From contig JAJEGS010000024.1 in assembly GCA_022819745.1 (NCBI GenBank), forward strand, positions 1 to 64,000: a stretch of DNA of 64,000 nucleotides, in the 5' to 3' direction. Position numbers and translations under genes: made by a program. Of this stretch, positions 1 to 8,724 are shown piece after piece. The notes below the pieces were generated by a model. That model was given only the letters and a program-made list of their open reading frames with translations, was not told the DNA's origin and did not search any database. How positions within the stretch are numbered: the stretch's first letter is position 1; every line of letters begins with the position of its first letter. Source of the stretch: Candidatus Latescibacterota bacterium. Its GTDB lineage: Bacteria; Latescibacterota; UBA2968; UBA8231.

Positions 1-405
1 GGACACGTTTTGGGAATCGGTACCACTTGGGACAGGATGATTCGCGACCTAAATGGTGATACTCATTTTGCCGGGCCGCAAGCGATTGCGGCCTTCGATC
101 AAGCCGGGGGCAGCGATTATCAAGGCGCAAAAGTACCAATAGGACGCCTTAGCGACGATCCGTATTATAGATCCCATTGGAGAGGGAGTGTCGTGAGCGG
201 TGAGCTTATGACAAGCGGCATTACTAGCGTCCTTTCAGCCATAACACTTGGCGCACTGAGCGATCTGGGCTACACGGTTGACTTTTCGATGGCTGACCCC
301 TACGAGCTACCACCCCTCGGCGCGGCCAAACCCGTCGCCGACGCGATACCTTTCTGCTTGGTGGAAATGAAAATGATGCCCCCGCCGGTCTATGTGGACG
401 ATTGA
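1..405 (+). CDS. Leishmanolysin-like metallopeptidase, C-terminal part
   Basis: The reading frame is open at the left edge, so only the last 134 residues are present. It begins with GHVLGIGT, which matches the end of a metzincin HExxHxxG zinc site; the HE pair would lie just upstream of the window. Downstream are a DPYYRSHWR stretch that could supply the third zinc-binding histidine, an SGELMTS Met-turn-like segment, and LSAITLGALSDLGYTVD, which is typical of peptidase M8-like proteins of marine and sponge-associated bacteria. The protein is probably secreted and degrades extracellular protein. A TTG at 10 could be mistaken for the start, but it falls inside the catalytic motif. A 410-bp gap separates it from the next gene, so it probably ends its own transcription unit. 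Confidence 0.75.
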   Translation, partial: GHVLGIGTTWDRMIRDLNGDTHFAGPQAIAAFDQAGGSDYQGAKVPIGRLSDDPYYRSHWRGSVVSGELMTSGITSVLSAITLGALSDLGYTVDFSMADPYELPPLGAAKPVADAIPFCLVEMKMMPPPVYVDD

Positions 406-815
406 TTGATCCTATCCGTTGAACGGGTTTTTCACGGATAGATCGTCGCCAACCCATGTTCTTTCACGGAGGATTTCCCATGCTGCGTTTGCTGCTACTC
501 CTCGTCCTCTTGGCTTGATGCGATGCTCACCTTTGTCGCCACTGGACAAGACAGAAACGCCACCATGTCCGCGTCTCCAAACGGAACGCCTGGCGGGTTG
601 GTACTTGGATGAAGGAGTTGAAAAGCAGCCGCGAGTGCCGCGCCGATAGTTGTCTTTTGCTGCTCTCTTTTTATATTGTGCTGATATTTAGCAACGATTA
701 GCAACTATTAAGAGCTGTTGAAAGGAGGTAAAGAGAGGCCGTTTTAGGCATCAGAAGCTCACTTTTCGTTTTTTAGCGAATGTTTAAACCACGAACCCAT
801 GAGGTGAATTGCATT
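406..815 (+). other. Intergenic region with a 12-codon ORF, direct repeat and orphan Shine-Dalgarno
   Basis: No full gene is seen. At 468-473 a GGAGGA precedes an ATG at 480 that opens a 12-codon, almost purely Leu/Val reading frame ending in TGA at 516-518. It looks like a signal peptide cut short. Another frame continues from the same point to a TGA at 609-611. TTAGCAAC is repeated at 688-695 and 698-705, exactly 10 bp apart, the spacing expected for two adjacent protein sites on one DNA face. A near-perfect ribosome-binding sequence, AAAGGAGGT at 721-729, has no ATG, GTG or TTG at a usable distance. The large surface-protein cluster starts at 816, so this is the probable promoter region. 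Confidence 0.4.
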
Positions 816-1769
816 ATGAAGAAGATTTTGAGCAGCGCGAGTATTTTGGCCCTCGGCATCATGTTGCAGGCCAGCGCGGTATCGGCTCACGTGCCGATCC
901 CCGGCATCGACTCCGGTACGCTTTTCCAGTGGCCTGCTGGCCTAGAACCGACCTTGGACGGCGACCTCTCTGAATGGGACATCGTCCCAGAGGATTACTA
1001 CGTCCCCTTTGATTCGCACTTCGAGTACTATCTCGGCTTGGGCCACGAAAACGACGAGAGCAATCTGTCGTTTCGGGTGGTAGGCTCTTGGAGTGCAGGG
1101 ACCAACCGACTCTATCTTATGATGGAGCGCTTCGATAATCTCTGGGTCCGCACAGGCTTTGGCCAGACCGCGGCTGGCGACGATAGCTGGGAGATCATGA
1201 TCGACGCCGACCACGGCGGCGACCGGCACTTTGCCCTCCCCGACGATTTTGAAGACGACGAAGAGCGCCAGCGCAACCAGGGTCGCTTCGCCCAGAACGC
1301 TCATTACGTCTGGCCCGAAATGCCCGACGCCAACCGAGCCGTGGGCTGGAAGTGGTTCTTCAACAGCCAATCCACTTGGCACGATAAGCCGCCGTGGGGC
1401 GATTACGGTTTCCAGCTAGATGGCGAAGTCAACTCGGGCGAGGCCACGGCGCGCATCGAGGTAATGACGATCGCGTGGGATGACTTCTACTGGATCGGTC
1501 CCGACGAGAGCCTAGTTCACACCTTCACCGAGGGCAATACCATCGGTTTGGGTTGGGTTGTTCACGACATAGACAACACTGCAGAGGACAATGGCGGAGC
1601 CAGCGCTGGCGGCTGGGGCATCAACCCCAACATCCAGATGTGGTTCGACTGCGTCAACTGCTCGGACTTCCTGCTGGCCCCGATCGATCCGCGCGTGGAT
1701 TTCAGCAGCGTTGAAACCTCGGTAGAGGAAGAAAGCTGGGGACGCATTAAGGCGGCCTATATCCAGTAG
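816..1769 (+). CDS. Secreted CBM9/DOMON-like protein
   Basis: This 317-aa protein has a classical signal peptide (residues 1-24, with a charged MKK start and cleavage near SAVSA-H). The segment LDGDLSEWD around residue 45 is the usual opening of carbohydrate-binding family 9 and DOMON-like beta-sandwiches, which bind sugars or haem; the rest is Trp/Asp-rich as in that fold. I chose ATG 816 over the in-frame ATG 780 because it starts the signal peptide and has GAGGTG upstream. It is a paralogue of the protein at 17395-18489 (VDGDVSDWG and a similar body), so the two bracket the cluster. The ligand cannot be told from sequence. It sits first in a run of same-strand envelope genes. Confidence 0.7.
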   Translation: MKKILSSASILALGIMLQASAVSAHVPIPGIDSGTLFQWPAGLEPTLDGDLSEWDIVPEDYYVPFDSHFEYYLGLGHENDESNLSFRVVGSWSAGTNRLYLMMERFDNLWVRTGFGQTAAGDDSWEIMIDADHGGDRHFALPDDFEDDEERQRNQGRFAQNAHYVWPEMPDANRAVGWKWFFNSQSTWHDKPPWGDYGFQLDGEVNSGEATARIEVMTIAWDDFYWIGPDESLVHTFTEGNTIGLGWVVHDIDNTAEDNGGASAGGWGINPNIQMWFDCVNCSDFLLAPIDPRVDFSSVETSVEEESWGRIKAAYIQ

Positions 1770-1861
1770 TTCGCTTCTCGTTCCCAACTATTAGCTCAGA
1801 AGGGGAGGTGTCTCGTGCATCTCCCCTTCTGATTTCTGCCTTCCCCTTGGGAGATGCCGTC

Positions 1862-3850
1862 ATGGTCGCATTTAGAGGCCTCTGCGCCGCGCTCTTGTTG
1901 GCCGCGAGTAGTATCCCGGTCGCGGGATTGACCGTCTATCGGCTAGGTGGTGAGGGTTTACCGCCGCCGCCCGAAGTGGCCAGCGGACAAGCCGATTTAG
2001 TCCAATTTAGCTGGGCCGAACTCGATCCCGACCTACAGGGAGTAAGCGAATCCCTGACGATTGCCCCCGACGCCATTTCCCCGTTGTTCTTCCCGGCGGA
2101 TGTCAATATCGCACCGACGGTCAAGGATCGCGGTGGCTATCTACAGACCCAAGGTTTTCAGGCTTGGGTCGAAACCGATGATATAATTTTGATAAAAGAC
2201 GGCGATCCTGCGACGGCCTATTACGAGGAGAAGGGATCCAATCAGGTGAACGTGGGAGATGACTTGCGGTTCGGCAAAGTTTTACTGTTCGATCTCGGCG
2301 GTTTGTTTGCGGTGGATCGAATCCGCTTTTTCACGCGTGCTGGCAACGAAGCCAATTACATCGAACTCTTCCACATCTGGACCAATACGCTGACGAATGA
2401 GGAAGCCGGGATCAGTAGCGTGGACCTCTGCACTGCTGGCAGGACGGACAACTGTTTGGGCTTCATCAACAGGGCACACCGCGACATTTACAATCGCAAG
2501 AACATGTATTTCAACGCGTTGTTGGAGGTCAAGGAAAACACCCGCTCGACCGTAGAAGTGGAACTCACCGGCGAGTACATCCGCCGCGTGGTGCTGTTCG
2601 TGCCGTCGCAGCTAACCCGGGACTGGGAGATCGCCGAGTTTGAAATTTTTGCGCCCGGCTATGTGCCCAACGCCTCGTATCTTTCCAACATCCTCGATCT
2701 CGGCAAAGAAGTCTCGCTAGGCGAGTTGCGCTGGTCGGGGACCAAGGATGCGGAGGCCGCGGTCAACATCCGCAGCCGGAGCGGCAGCGATGTCGATCCC
2801 AACATATACTGGCGCTATACATTCCGGGGTGACGAGCAGGTCAGCTATGACGACAGGGGTAGGCCGCTGACTTTGCGCACGTACGGGCGGTTGGAAATTT
2901 CCGAGCGCGGCAAGATCACCCGCGACGCGGCAAATTGGGATTTCTGGTCAAAGACCTACGATTTTGGCGACAGTGTTGGGACGCGCTGGTCGGCGACTAA
3001 GCCTCGGAGCTTTGTCCAGTTTGAGTTGGATTTTCAATCGAATATTGCCGCAGGTAGCCGGATGAATTACGTGGAGTTCACTGCGTCCCCGCCGGCGGTT
3101 ACGACGCTGGTGGGAGAAATCGATCCCTATCAGGTGGAGACGGCTCAAGTAACGCAGTTCACTTATGCTATCCGGCCTACCATCGGAGTCGATGATCCGG
3201 GATTCGATCATTTGGAAATCTCGTCCCAGGGCGGGCGGCTGGTGAGTATTGACGGCGTGCGGATCGGGGGCCAAGAGGTCGCTTTTGAGCGGGTCGAAGA
3301 AGGGACTGAGCGGCTGGTGGTGGGCGTGCCGAGGTTAGACGTGGACCGCACTGAAGAGGTGATGGAGGTGGATTTCAGGGCCGAGATTTTTCGCTATGGA
3401 GCGGTCTTTGCCGGTCGCGTGTTCGACAGCGAAACCCCACAGGAGATTTGGCAGCCGGTGCAGCCCGGCGATGCTACCGCGCTCAGGGACGGCAATAGCC
3501 TTTCGGTGCAGGCTGTCGCGCTAGGTTCGCGGGTCCTCGGCGCGCTCGATTTGGCCGGGGGCGTTTTTACGCCCAATGGCGACGGCGTCAACGACGGGTT
3601 GGACATTGCCTATGATTTGCTCAAATTGGTGGCACCGACTCCGGTGGTGGTGGAAGTGCGGGACTTGGCCGGCGGGTTAGTGCGCGAGGTGTACAATGGT
3701 CTCGACACGGCCGGTCGCCACCGGCGGCAGTGGGACGGTTTGGATGAGCACGGGCAGCGGGTGGCTCCCGGTGTTTACATCTGCCGCGTCGAGGTCGAGA
3801 CCGAGGAAGGGCGGCGGCAGCGCGCAGGGGTCGCAGCGGTTGTCTATTGA
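1862..3850 (+). CDS. Secreted discoidin-like protein with FlgD-type C-terminal tail (1 of 3)
   Basis: This 662-aa exported protein has an N-terminal signal peptide (MVAFRGLCAALLLAASS) and then a beta-rich region. That region contains a discoidin (F5/8 type C)-like block with DGDPATAYYE and LLFDLGGLFAVDRIRFF, ending in YIRRVVLFVPS. A second conserved point is YLSNILDLGKEV. The last ~95 residues carry FTPNGDGVND followed by VRDLAGGLVREV and WDGLDEHGQRVAPGVY, the FlgD Ig-like/gliding-motility CTD pattern used as a sorting tail in FCB bacteria. ATG 1862 is preferred to GTG 1808 because it begins the signal peptide and follows GGGAGA. Two homologues follow in tandem. Its role is unknown; adhesion or matrix binding is a reasonable guess. 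Confidence 0.7.
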   Translation: MVAFRGLCAALLLAASSIPVAGLTVYRLGGEGLPPPPEVASGQADLVQFSWAELDPDLQGVSESLTIAPDAISPLFFPADVNIAPTVKDRGGYLQTQGFQAWVETDDIILIKDGDPATAYYEEKGSNQVNVGDDLRFGKVLLFDLGGLFAVDRIRFFTRAGNEANYIELFHIWTNTLTNEEAGISSVDLCTAGRTDNCLGFINRAHRDIYNRKNMYFNALLEVKENTRSTVEVELTGEYIRRVVLFVPSQLTRDWEIAEFEIFAPGYVPNASYLSNILDLGKEVSLGELRWSGTKDAEAAVNIRSRSGSDVDPNIYWRYTFRGDEQVSYDDRGRPLTLRTYGRLEISERGKITRDAANWDFWSKTYDFGDSVGTRWSATKPRSFVQFELDFQSNIAAGSRMNYVEFTASPPAVTTLVGEIDPYQVETAQVTQFTYAIRPTIGVDDPGFDHLEISSQGGRLVSIDGVRIGGQEVAFERVEEGTERLVVGVPRLDVDRTEEVMEVDFRAEIFRYGAVFAGRVFDSETPQEIWQPVQPGDATALRDGNSLSVQAVALGSRVLGALDLAGGVFTPNGDGVNDGLDIAYDLLKLVAPTPVVVEVRDLAGGLVREVYNGLDTAGRHRRQWDGLDEHGQRVAPGVYICRVEVETEEGRRQRAGVAAVVY

Positions 3851-3876
3851 AATCGGCTAATTCAGGAGATTGGGCT

Positions 3877-6444
3877 ATGGTTAGCGGAAAGTGCGCACTG
3901 GCGTTGAGTTTGGGGCTTGGTTTGTGGGGGTTGGTTGGGGCGCAAAATCACGCATTGCGCTCCGACCACGTGGTCGTAAACAGCCAAAGACACTGGAGTA
4001 ATTGGGCCTTTGTCGAGGGGACGCTGGATGTCTCCGCTAGCGGGGAGGTTGTTCCAGCCTTCGTACCCAAGGATCACAACGCCGTAACGGACATTGTCCA
4101 ACACCTGCAGCGCCTCGCCGATAACGCGACTATCCTCGACGCGATCGAAGCCGGTTCCAACAAGGCGGCGGTCGCCAACCTCTTCGACGGCGACGAAACG
4201 ACCTATTGGGAGCCAGACCCCGACAGCCCATTGCGGGACTGGTGGTTTCAGGTCGATATGGGGCGATTGATCAATGCCACGCGGGTCGGGTTGCAATTTG
4301 TGCCCGAAGGGCAGGGCGATCCCTTTTTGCAGTTCGCAGTGCTGACGGCCGACAACGCCGATCAGGGCAACAAGATAGCGGGCAAGGTACCCATGCACTT
4401 GGTGTACCGCACGCCAAGCGACAACAAGAACCAGCGCGAGTTCGAGTTCGACCTCAACCGAGGGGAGCTGATTGACCCCACGCCTGGCGTGGATTTTGCG
4501 GGTGATATGGTGCGCTTCGTGCAAGTCGTGGTCACCGAAAGCGATGGTGCGCGCGCCGTCGAAGTGTCGGCGGAAGAATACGAGGCGTTGGCCAGCCGCG
4601 ACAAGGGCGATGTGGTCTTCTACAAGCAAGCGGGAGTGGGGGAAGTGGAGGTCGAGGAGGCGATCTACGAGGCGATTGACTCGCAATTGCGCGGCCCGGT
4701 GCGCTATTATCGGCGGGAGCGGCCGCGCTTGGCTGAGTTGGCCGTCTATGAGGTGGGCAAGAACATTTCGCAGGGCATGATCCTCGACCGCAACGGCAGC
4801 GCCGAGAGTTCCCACGATGGGTCTGTGGGCAACTTAGTAGATGGGGAAGGCACCTATCTAACCTTTAATCTCAAAGCCTTTCAGACGGGGAACGTGGAAT
4901 TCGGAGAGCGCTTTCTGGAGTTCGACCTAGGCGCTTCCTACTGGCTCGACACTGTGCAGCTATGGTACAGCCTCAGCGTTGCTGGCGGCCGGTTGGCTGG
5001 AGCCAGTTTTCACCGCTACGCAATCCAGACTTCGGACGGCACTCCCGCCCCAGGTGGCGGTCGGCTGTGGAGGATGCCCGCACAGGTCCGCGGTTTGGGT
5101 ACGGCGTATGAAGTCAACACCTTTGAGCCGACGCCGGCTCGCTTTGTGCGCATAGCCTATCCCTTTTCTAGCAGCGAATCGGGTCGGGAGGGGAATAAAG
5201 CGCGCGTCCGAGAAGTGCAGATCTACGGCGAAGGGCACCATCCCGAGGTGGAACTGGAGTCGGGGTTGATCCCATTGCAGGGGGCCAAGAACCTAGTGTC
5301 GATCGAATGGGAGGCGGACACGCCCCCGGGTACGTCTGTGCAAATCCAGACCCGCACTGGCAATGAGGTCTCCGAAGCGTACCGCTACTACGACAGCGGC
5401 GGCGCGGAAGTCTCGGAGGGCAAATACGCGAAGCTGGGCTTTTTCAAAAAGGGCCGAATCGACACTCTGCAGGTGGCCGGATCCGACTGGAGCAACTGGA
5501 GTGCGCCCTACGCGCGTTCCGGCGACCCGATTGCCTCGCCCAGTCCGCGCCAATATCTGACCTTGCGCGCTCGGTTGACGACCACAGACCCCATGCACGC
5601 CGCTAGCTTGCAGTCCATTCGCTTGAACTTCAATCCGCCAGTGGCGAAACAACTGCAAGGCGAACTGGATATTGGGATTTTTGAGCGCTTGGGTGCGCCG
5701 CAAGAGGTTTCGCTGTTTGTCAAGCCGACCTTCGCGTCGCAGGATTTGGGCTTTGACGAGATATTGGTGCGCACGCCGCCTGATATGTCGCTCGAATTCG
5801 GCGCGTTGCGCTTGGGCAGCGCGGCGCAGTGGGAAAGCGGCCAAGCCGAAGAGCTGGCCAATGTACAAGTGATGGAGACGCGCTCGGATTCACTCTGGTT
5901 GCGCCTCGACCAGTTGGTAAAGCAGGGCGGACAGGTCGATCTAGTTGAGGTGCAGTTTACGACGGCCCTGTTTTCCCCTGGGGCAGTGCTCCAAGCGGCG
6001 CTGGGCAATTCGTCGTTGGCCAACTCGTGGCAACAGGTTGACCCGGCGGACGTGACCGAACTGGCCCAGAGTCAGGGGCTGCAAATTCTCGCTTCGGTGC
6101 AGGACAACAAGGTCCTCGGCGATCTAGGCATTCAGCCGGAGGTAGTGACGCCCAACGGCGACGGAGTCAACGACGCGCTAACTATTGATTTTACTGTGCG
6201 TCGGTTGAGTGGTACGCGTCCCGTCAACGTGCGGATTTACGACTTAGGCGGGCGGCTAGTGCGCCGTCTCGATACCCAGAAGTCCCTAGTGGCCGGGAAA
6301 TACGTGCTCGACTGGGCAGCCGATGACGAGCAGGGGCAACTGGTGCCGCCCGGAATTTACATTTTGCGCATCGACGTCGATGCGGATTCGGATCGCGACG
6401 TGCGGCAAACGGGTGTGCAGCGCCTGCTGCATGTGGCGTATTGA
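3877..6444 (+). CDS. Secreted discoidin-like protein with FlgD-type C-terminal tail (2 of 3)
   Basis: This 855-aa protein, the longest of the three tandem homologues, is exported by a signal peptide ending near LWGLVGAQ. It appears to have two discoidin-like blocks: one with NLFDGDETTYWEPD and WWFQVDMGRLINATRVGLQF, and one with FLEFDLGASYWLDTVQLWY. The C-terminus repeats the tail of its neighbours: VTPNGDGVND, VRIYDLGGRLVRRL, WAADDEQGQLVPPGIY, ending VAY. ATG 3877 has AGGAG eight bases upstream. The upstream in-frame TTG at 3847 would overlap the previous stop and add a charged stretch before the signal peptide. It starts 26 bp after the previous gene, so co-transcription is likely. Confidence 0.7.
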   Translation: MVSGKCALALSLGLGLWGLVGAQNHALRSDHVVVNSQRHWSNWAFVEGTLDVSASGEVVPAFVPKDHNAVTDIVQHLQRLADNATILDAIEAGSNKAAVANLFDGDETTYWEPDPDSPLRDWWFQVDMGRLINATRVGLQFVPEGQGDPFLQFAVLTADNADQGNKIAGKVPMHLVYRTPSDNKNQREFEFDLNRGELIDPTPGVDFAGDMVRFVQVVVTESDGARAVEVSAEEYEALASRDKGDVVFYKQAGVGEVEVEEAIYEAIDSQLRGPVRYYRRERPRLAELAVYEVGKNISQGMILDRNGSAESSHDGSVGNLVDGEGTYLTFNLKAFQTGNVEFGERFLEFDLGASYWLDTVQLWYSLSVAGGRLAGASFHRYAIQTSDGTPAPGGGRLWRMPAQVRGLGTAYEVNTFEPTPARFVRIAYPFSSSESGREGNKARVREVQIYGEGHHPEVELESGLIPLQGAKNLVSIEWEADTPPGTSVQIQTRTGNEVSEAYRYYDSGGAEVSEGKYAKLGFFKKGRIDTLQVAGSDWSNWSAPYARSGDPIASPSPRQYLTLRARLTTTDPMHAASLQSIRLNFNPPVAKQLQGELDIGIFERLGAPQEVSLFVKPTFASQDLGFDEILVRTPPDMSLEFGALRLGSAAQWESGQAEELANVQVMETRSDSLWLRLDQLVKQGGQVDLVEVQFTTALFSPGAVLQAALGNSSLANSWQQVDPADVTELAQSQGLQILASVQDNKVLGDLGIQPEVVTPNGDGVNDALTIDFTVRRLSGTRPVNVRIYDLGGRLVRRLDTQKSLVAGKYVLDWAADDEQGQLVPPGIYILRIDVDADSDRDVRQTGVQRLLHVAY

Positions 6445-6466
6445 CCATATAGGAAGAGAGTCGGCT

Positions 6467-8665
6467 GTGTTGTATCCGCGTGCGAAGGCGCTGGTGCTGG
6501 TATTGTTGGCGGTGCAGAATCTAGGGGCGGAGCGCCGCACGATTATCATGGGCGGCGAGGACGGTTTGGAGTGGGCGAGCGGCGGCGGGACTATCGCGGC
6601 TTTGATACAAACCAGTCCGACCGAGATTGAGGTTAGCAACACTCCAGGCAATGTGCTCGAATTTGATGCTGGCGACCGGGTGGGCTGGCTGTCGCCGCAA
6701 CAGGCAGATGAGACTGTAAATATCGCCTTGGGCCTCCTCGACCGCGGTGGTCGCCTCGGCGCGCCGACTATTTTGTCGCAGGTCATAAAAGACCAGCTAA
6801 TTTTTATGATCGACGACGATCCCACGACCGCCTTTGAGCGCAAGACGGCTCGCGGGGGAAGTCAGGTCAACTCGCTCGGCGTAATCATGGATTTCGATCT
6901 CGGCGCGCGGTTCGGCGTCGAGCGAATCCAGTTTTTCCCCCGCAACGCACACCCTGATTTTCTCGCTCCGGATTTCCCATTCCAGAACGATTTCCTGCGC
7001 GGCTTTGAATTGCTGCTCAACGACGGCAGCGAAGAAACACAGGTGGCCAATCAGCCAGTGCTGACTACCGTCGAACTGGAGACGGAAAACGAAGAGCCGG
7101 TCGTCGAATTGACCATCCCGCCGCAATACGTCCGCTATATCCGCCTGAAATCGCAGACCACCGTGGGGTTTGAGGTTGCGGAATTCCGCGTGTTTGGCTC
7201 CGGGTTTGTGCCCCGCGCCGACTACCTTTCCAACATCTTCGATTTTGGCGAGGAATTGGCGCTGTGGGGGCGCATCCGCTGGGAGGAGGAGCACTTCGGG
7301 TCCGAGCGCCTGTCGCGCTTGCTGATCAGTTCGCGCAGCGGCTGGGACGACACGCCGTTGGAATTCACTCGTCTGCATTCTAGCAGCGGGGAGGAGGTGC
7401 CGTGGCGGGAAGGCGCGGTCGCAACCACGGCGACAGGCGATGCGGTTGACTTGGACGCGATTGACGATGTTGAAGAAGCCCTCGACCTGTTCAACGCCCT
7501 GCCCATTGACGAGCGCAATCAGGTGGCGTTGACGCAGGACGAGTACGACGATTTGAGAAGTTCGGATAAGGGCGACGTGCGCTCCGACTTAGTCGCTTGG
7601 AGCCGCTGGTCGCCGCCGTATAAGCTAACTGCGGGCGCTATAAATGCCGCAAACATTGGCGATGATGAGTTGGGCGTACCCATCCTGTCGCCCGGCCCGC
7701 GCCGCTATTTCCAATTGAAGGCCGAATTCGACAGTCAAGACTTGGAATCTGCCCGCGCGTTGGGTGCGCTCGCCTTTACGGTATCTAACCCGCCGCTGAC
7801 GGAGAGGATCATCAGTGAGGTCGTCCCGCGCCAAGTTGAACTGGGCGTGCCGGTGTCGTTTACGTATGCCGTTTTGCCGACCAAGATGCGTCAGGGCGTG
7901 GATTTGGGGTTCGATGTGTTCGAGATCGCTACGCCCGTGCGCTCTGAAGAGATTGAGACCATTGAAGTGGTACACGCCGACGGTCAGGTGCAAATGGCGG
8001 ATTTTACTGGCGTGGACTTGACCAATCTGCCCGTTCAGGACGACAGTGGCCTCTTTGCCGTAGAATCGGTGACTGAGCGGCACCTGCGGGTGCGCTTTCC
8101 CGCGATCACGGAAAGCGATTTGGCTGCGGGCCGCGCAGCAGTGCTCAAAATCCGCTTCAAGTGCCGTGTGCTGAGGTTTGGCACGACTTTTACCGGCACG
8201 GCTTGGAACAGTGCTACCGACGACCTCGGTCAGCGGGTTATCGGCGGCAATGCGGCCGATTTGGGGGAGGCGGACGACGATCTAATACCTATCGGGGCTG
8301 CCGATCCGAATGATCTAGCGGTAAGAGTGCCGTTGGCGGGTGGCCGCCTGATGATTAATGTCGCGGCCCAACCGCGCATCTTCAGTCCCAACGGAGATGG
8401 GGTCAATGACGAGACGTGGATACACTGCGACTTGGTGCGGTTGGTCGATGCTGCGCCGCTTACGGTGCGCGTGTTCGATTTAGCTGGACACCGCGTCCGC
8501 ACGCTCTTTGCGGGCGAGCAAGGCGGCGGGAGTTTTTCGGTGAAGTGGGACGGCACGAATGCTGCCGGACAACAGGTGCCTCCAGGTATCTACCTCTTCC
8601 GCGTCGATTTGGCTACCGATGCCAAACGGGAAGGGGCCGTGGGCATTGTCGAGATGGTTTATTAG
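6467..8665 (+). CDS. Secreted discoidin-like protein with FlgD-type C-terminal tail (3 of 3)
   Basis: This 732-aa protein is the third tandem member. The likely start is GTG 6467 (or TTG 6470), with AGGAAGAGAG six bases upstream and a signal peptide running directly from it; an earlier in-frame ATG lies inside the preceding gene and gives no signal. The body shows DDDPTTAFERK and MDFDLGARFGVERIQFF (discoidin-like), then YLSNIFDFGEELALWGRIRW, closely matching the first homologue. The tail has FSPNGDGVND, VRVFDLAGHRVRTLF, WDGTNAAGQQVPPGIYLF and ends VEMVY. All three proteins end in an aromatic Tyr after a hydrophobic strand. It may be anchored or secreted by the barrel proteins encoded next, but that is inference. 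Confidence 0.7.
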   Translation: MLYPRAKALVLVLLAVQNLGAERRTIIMGGEDGLEWASGGGTIAALIQTSPTEIEVSNTPGNVLEFDAGDRVGWLSPQQADETVNIALGLLDRGGRLGAPTILSQVIKDQLIFMIDDDPTTAFERKTARGGSQVNSLGVIMDFDLGARFGVERIQFFPRNAHPDFLAPDFPFQNDFLRGFELLLNDGSEETQVANQPVLTTVELETENEEPVVELTIPPQYVRYIRLKSQTTVGFEVAEFRVFGSGFVPRADYLSNIFDFGEELALWGRIRWEEEHFGSERLSRLLISSRSGWDDTPLEFTRLHSSSGEEVPWREGAVATTATGDAVDLDAIDDVEEALDLFNALPIDERNQVALTQDEYDDLRSSDKGDVRSDLVAWSRWSPPYKLTAGAINAANIGDDELGVPILSPGPRRYFQLKAEFDSQDLESARALGALAFTVSNPPLTERIISEVVPRQVELGVPVSFTYAVLPTKMRQGVDLGFDVFEIATPVRSEEIETIEVVHADGQVQMADFTGVDLTNLPVQDDSGLFAVESVTERHLRVRFPAITESDLAAGRAAVLKIRFKCRVLRFGTTFTGTAWNSATDDLGQRVIGGNAADLGEADDDLIPIGAADPNDLAVRVPLAGGRLMINVAAQPRIFSPNGDGVNDETWIHCDLVRLVDAAPLTVRVFDLAGHRVRTLFAGEQGGGSFSVKWDGTNAAGQQVPPGIYLFRVDLATDAKREGAVGIVEMVY

Positions 8666-8666
8666 T

Positions 8667-8690
8667 GGATGCTGCGCTGCGCTCAGCATG
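8667..8690. repeat. Short palindromic intergenic repeat
   Basis: Immediately after the stop of the third discoidin-like gene, ATGCTG (8669-8674) and CAGCAT (8684-8689) form a hairpin around CGCTGCGCT. Short GC-rich palindromes of this kind are known as dispersed intergenic repeats in many bacterial genomes. It could act as a weak attenuator or mRNA stabiliser between 8665 and 8725. There is no T-run, so it is not a canonical terminator. Confidence 0.45.
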
Positions 8691-8724
8691 ACTAGGAAGA
8701 TTTGTTTTCTAACGGAGGGATTTA

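Noticed and set aside
516..518. TGA read as selenocysteine or readthrough in the 12-codon ORF
   Set aside because: No hairpin (SECIS-like) follows, and the downstream frame does not resemble a known selenoprotein.
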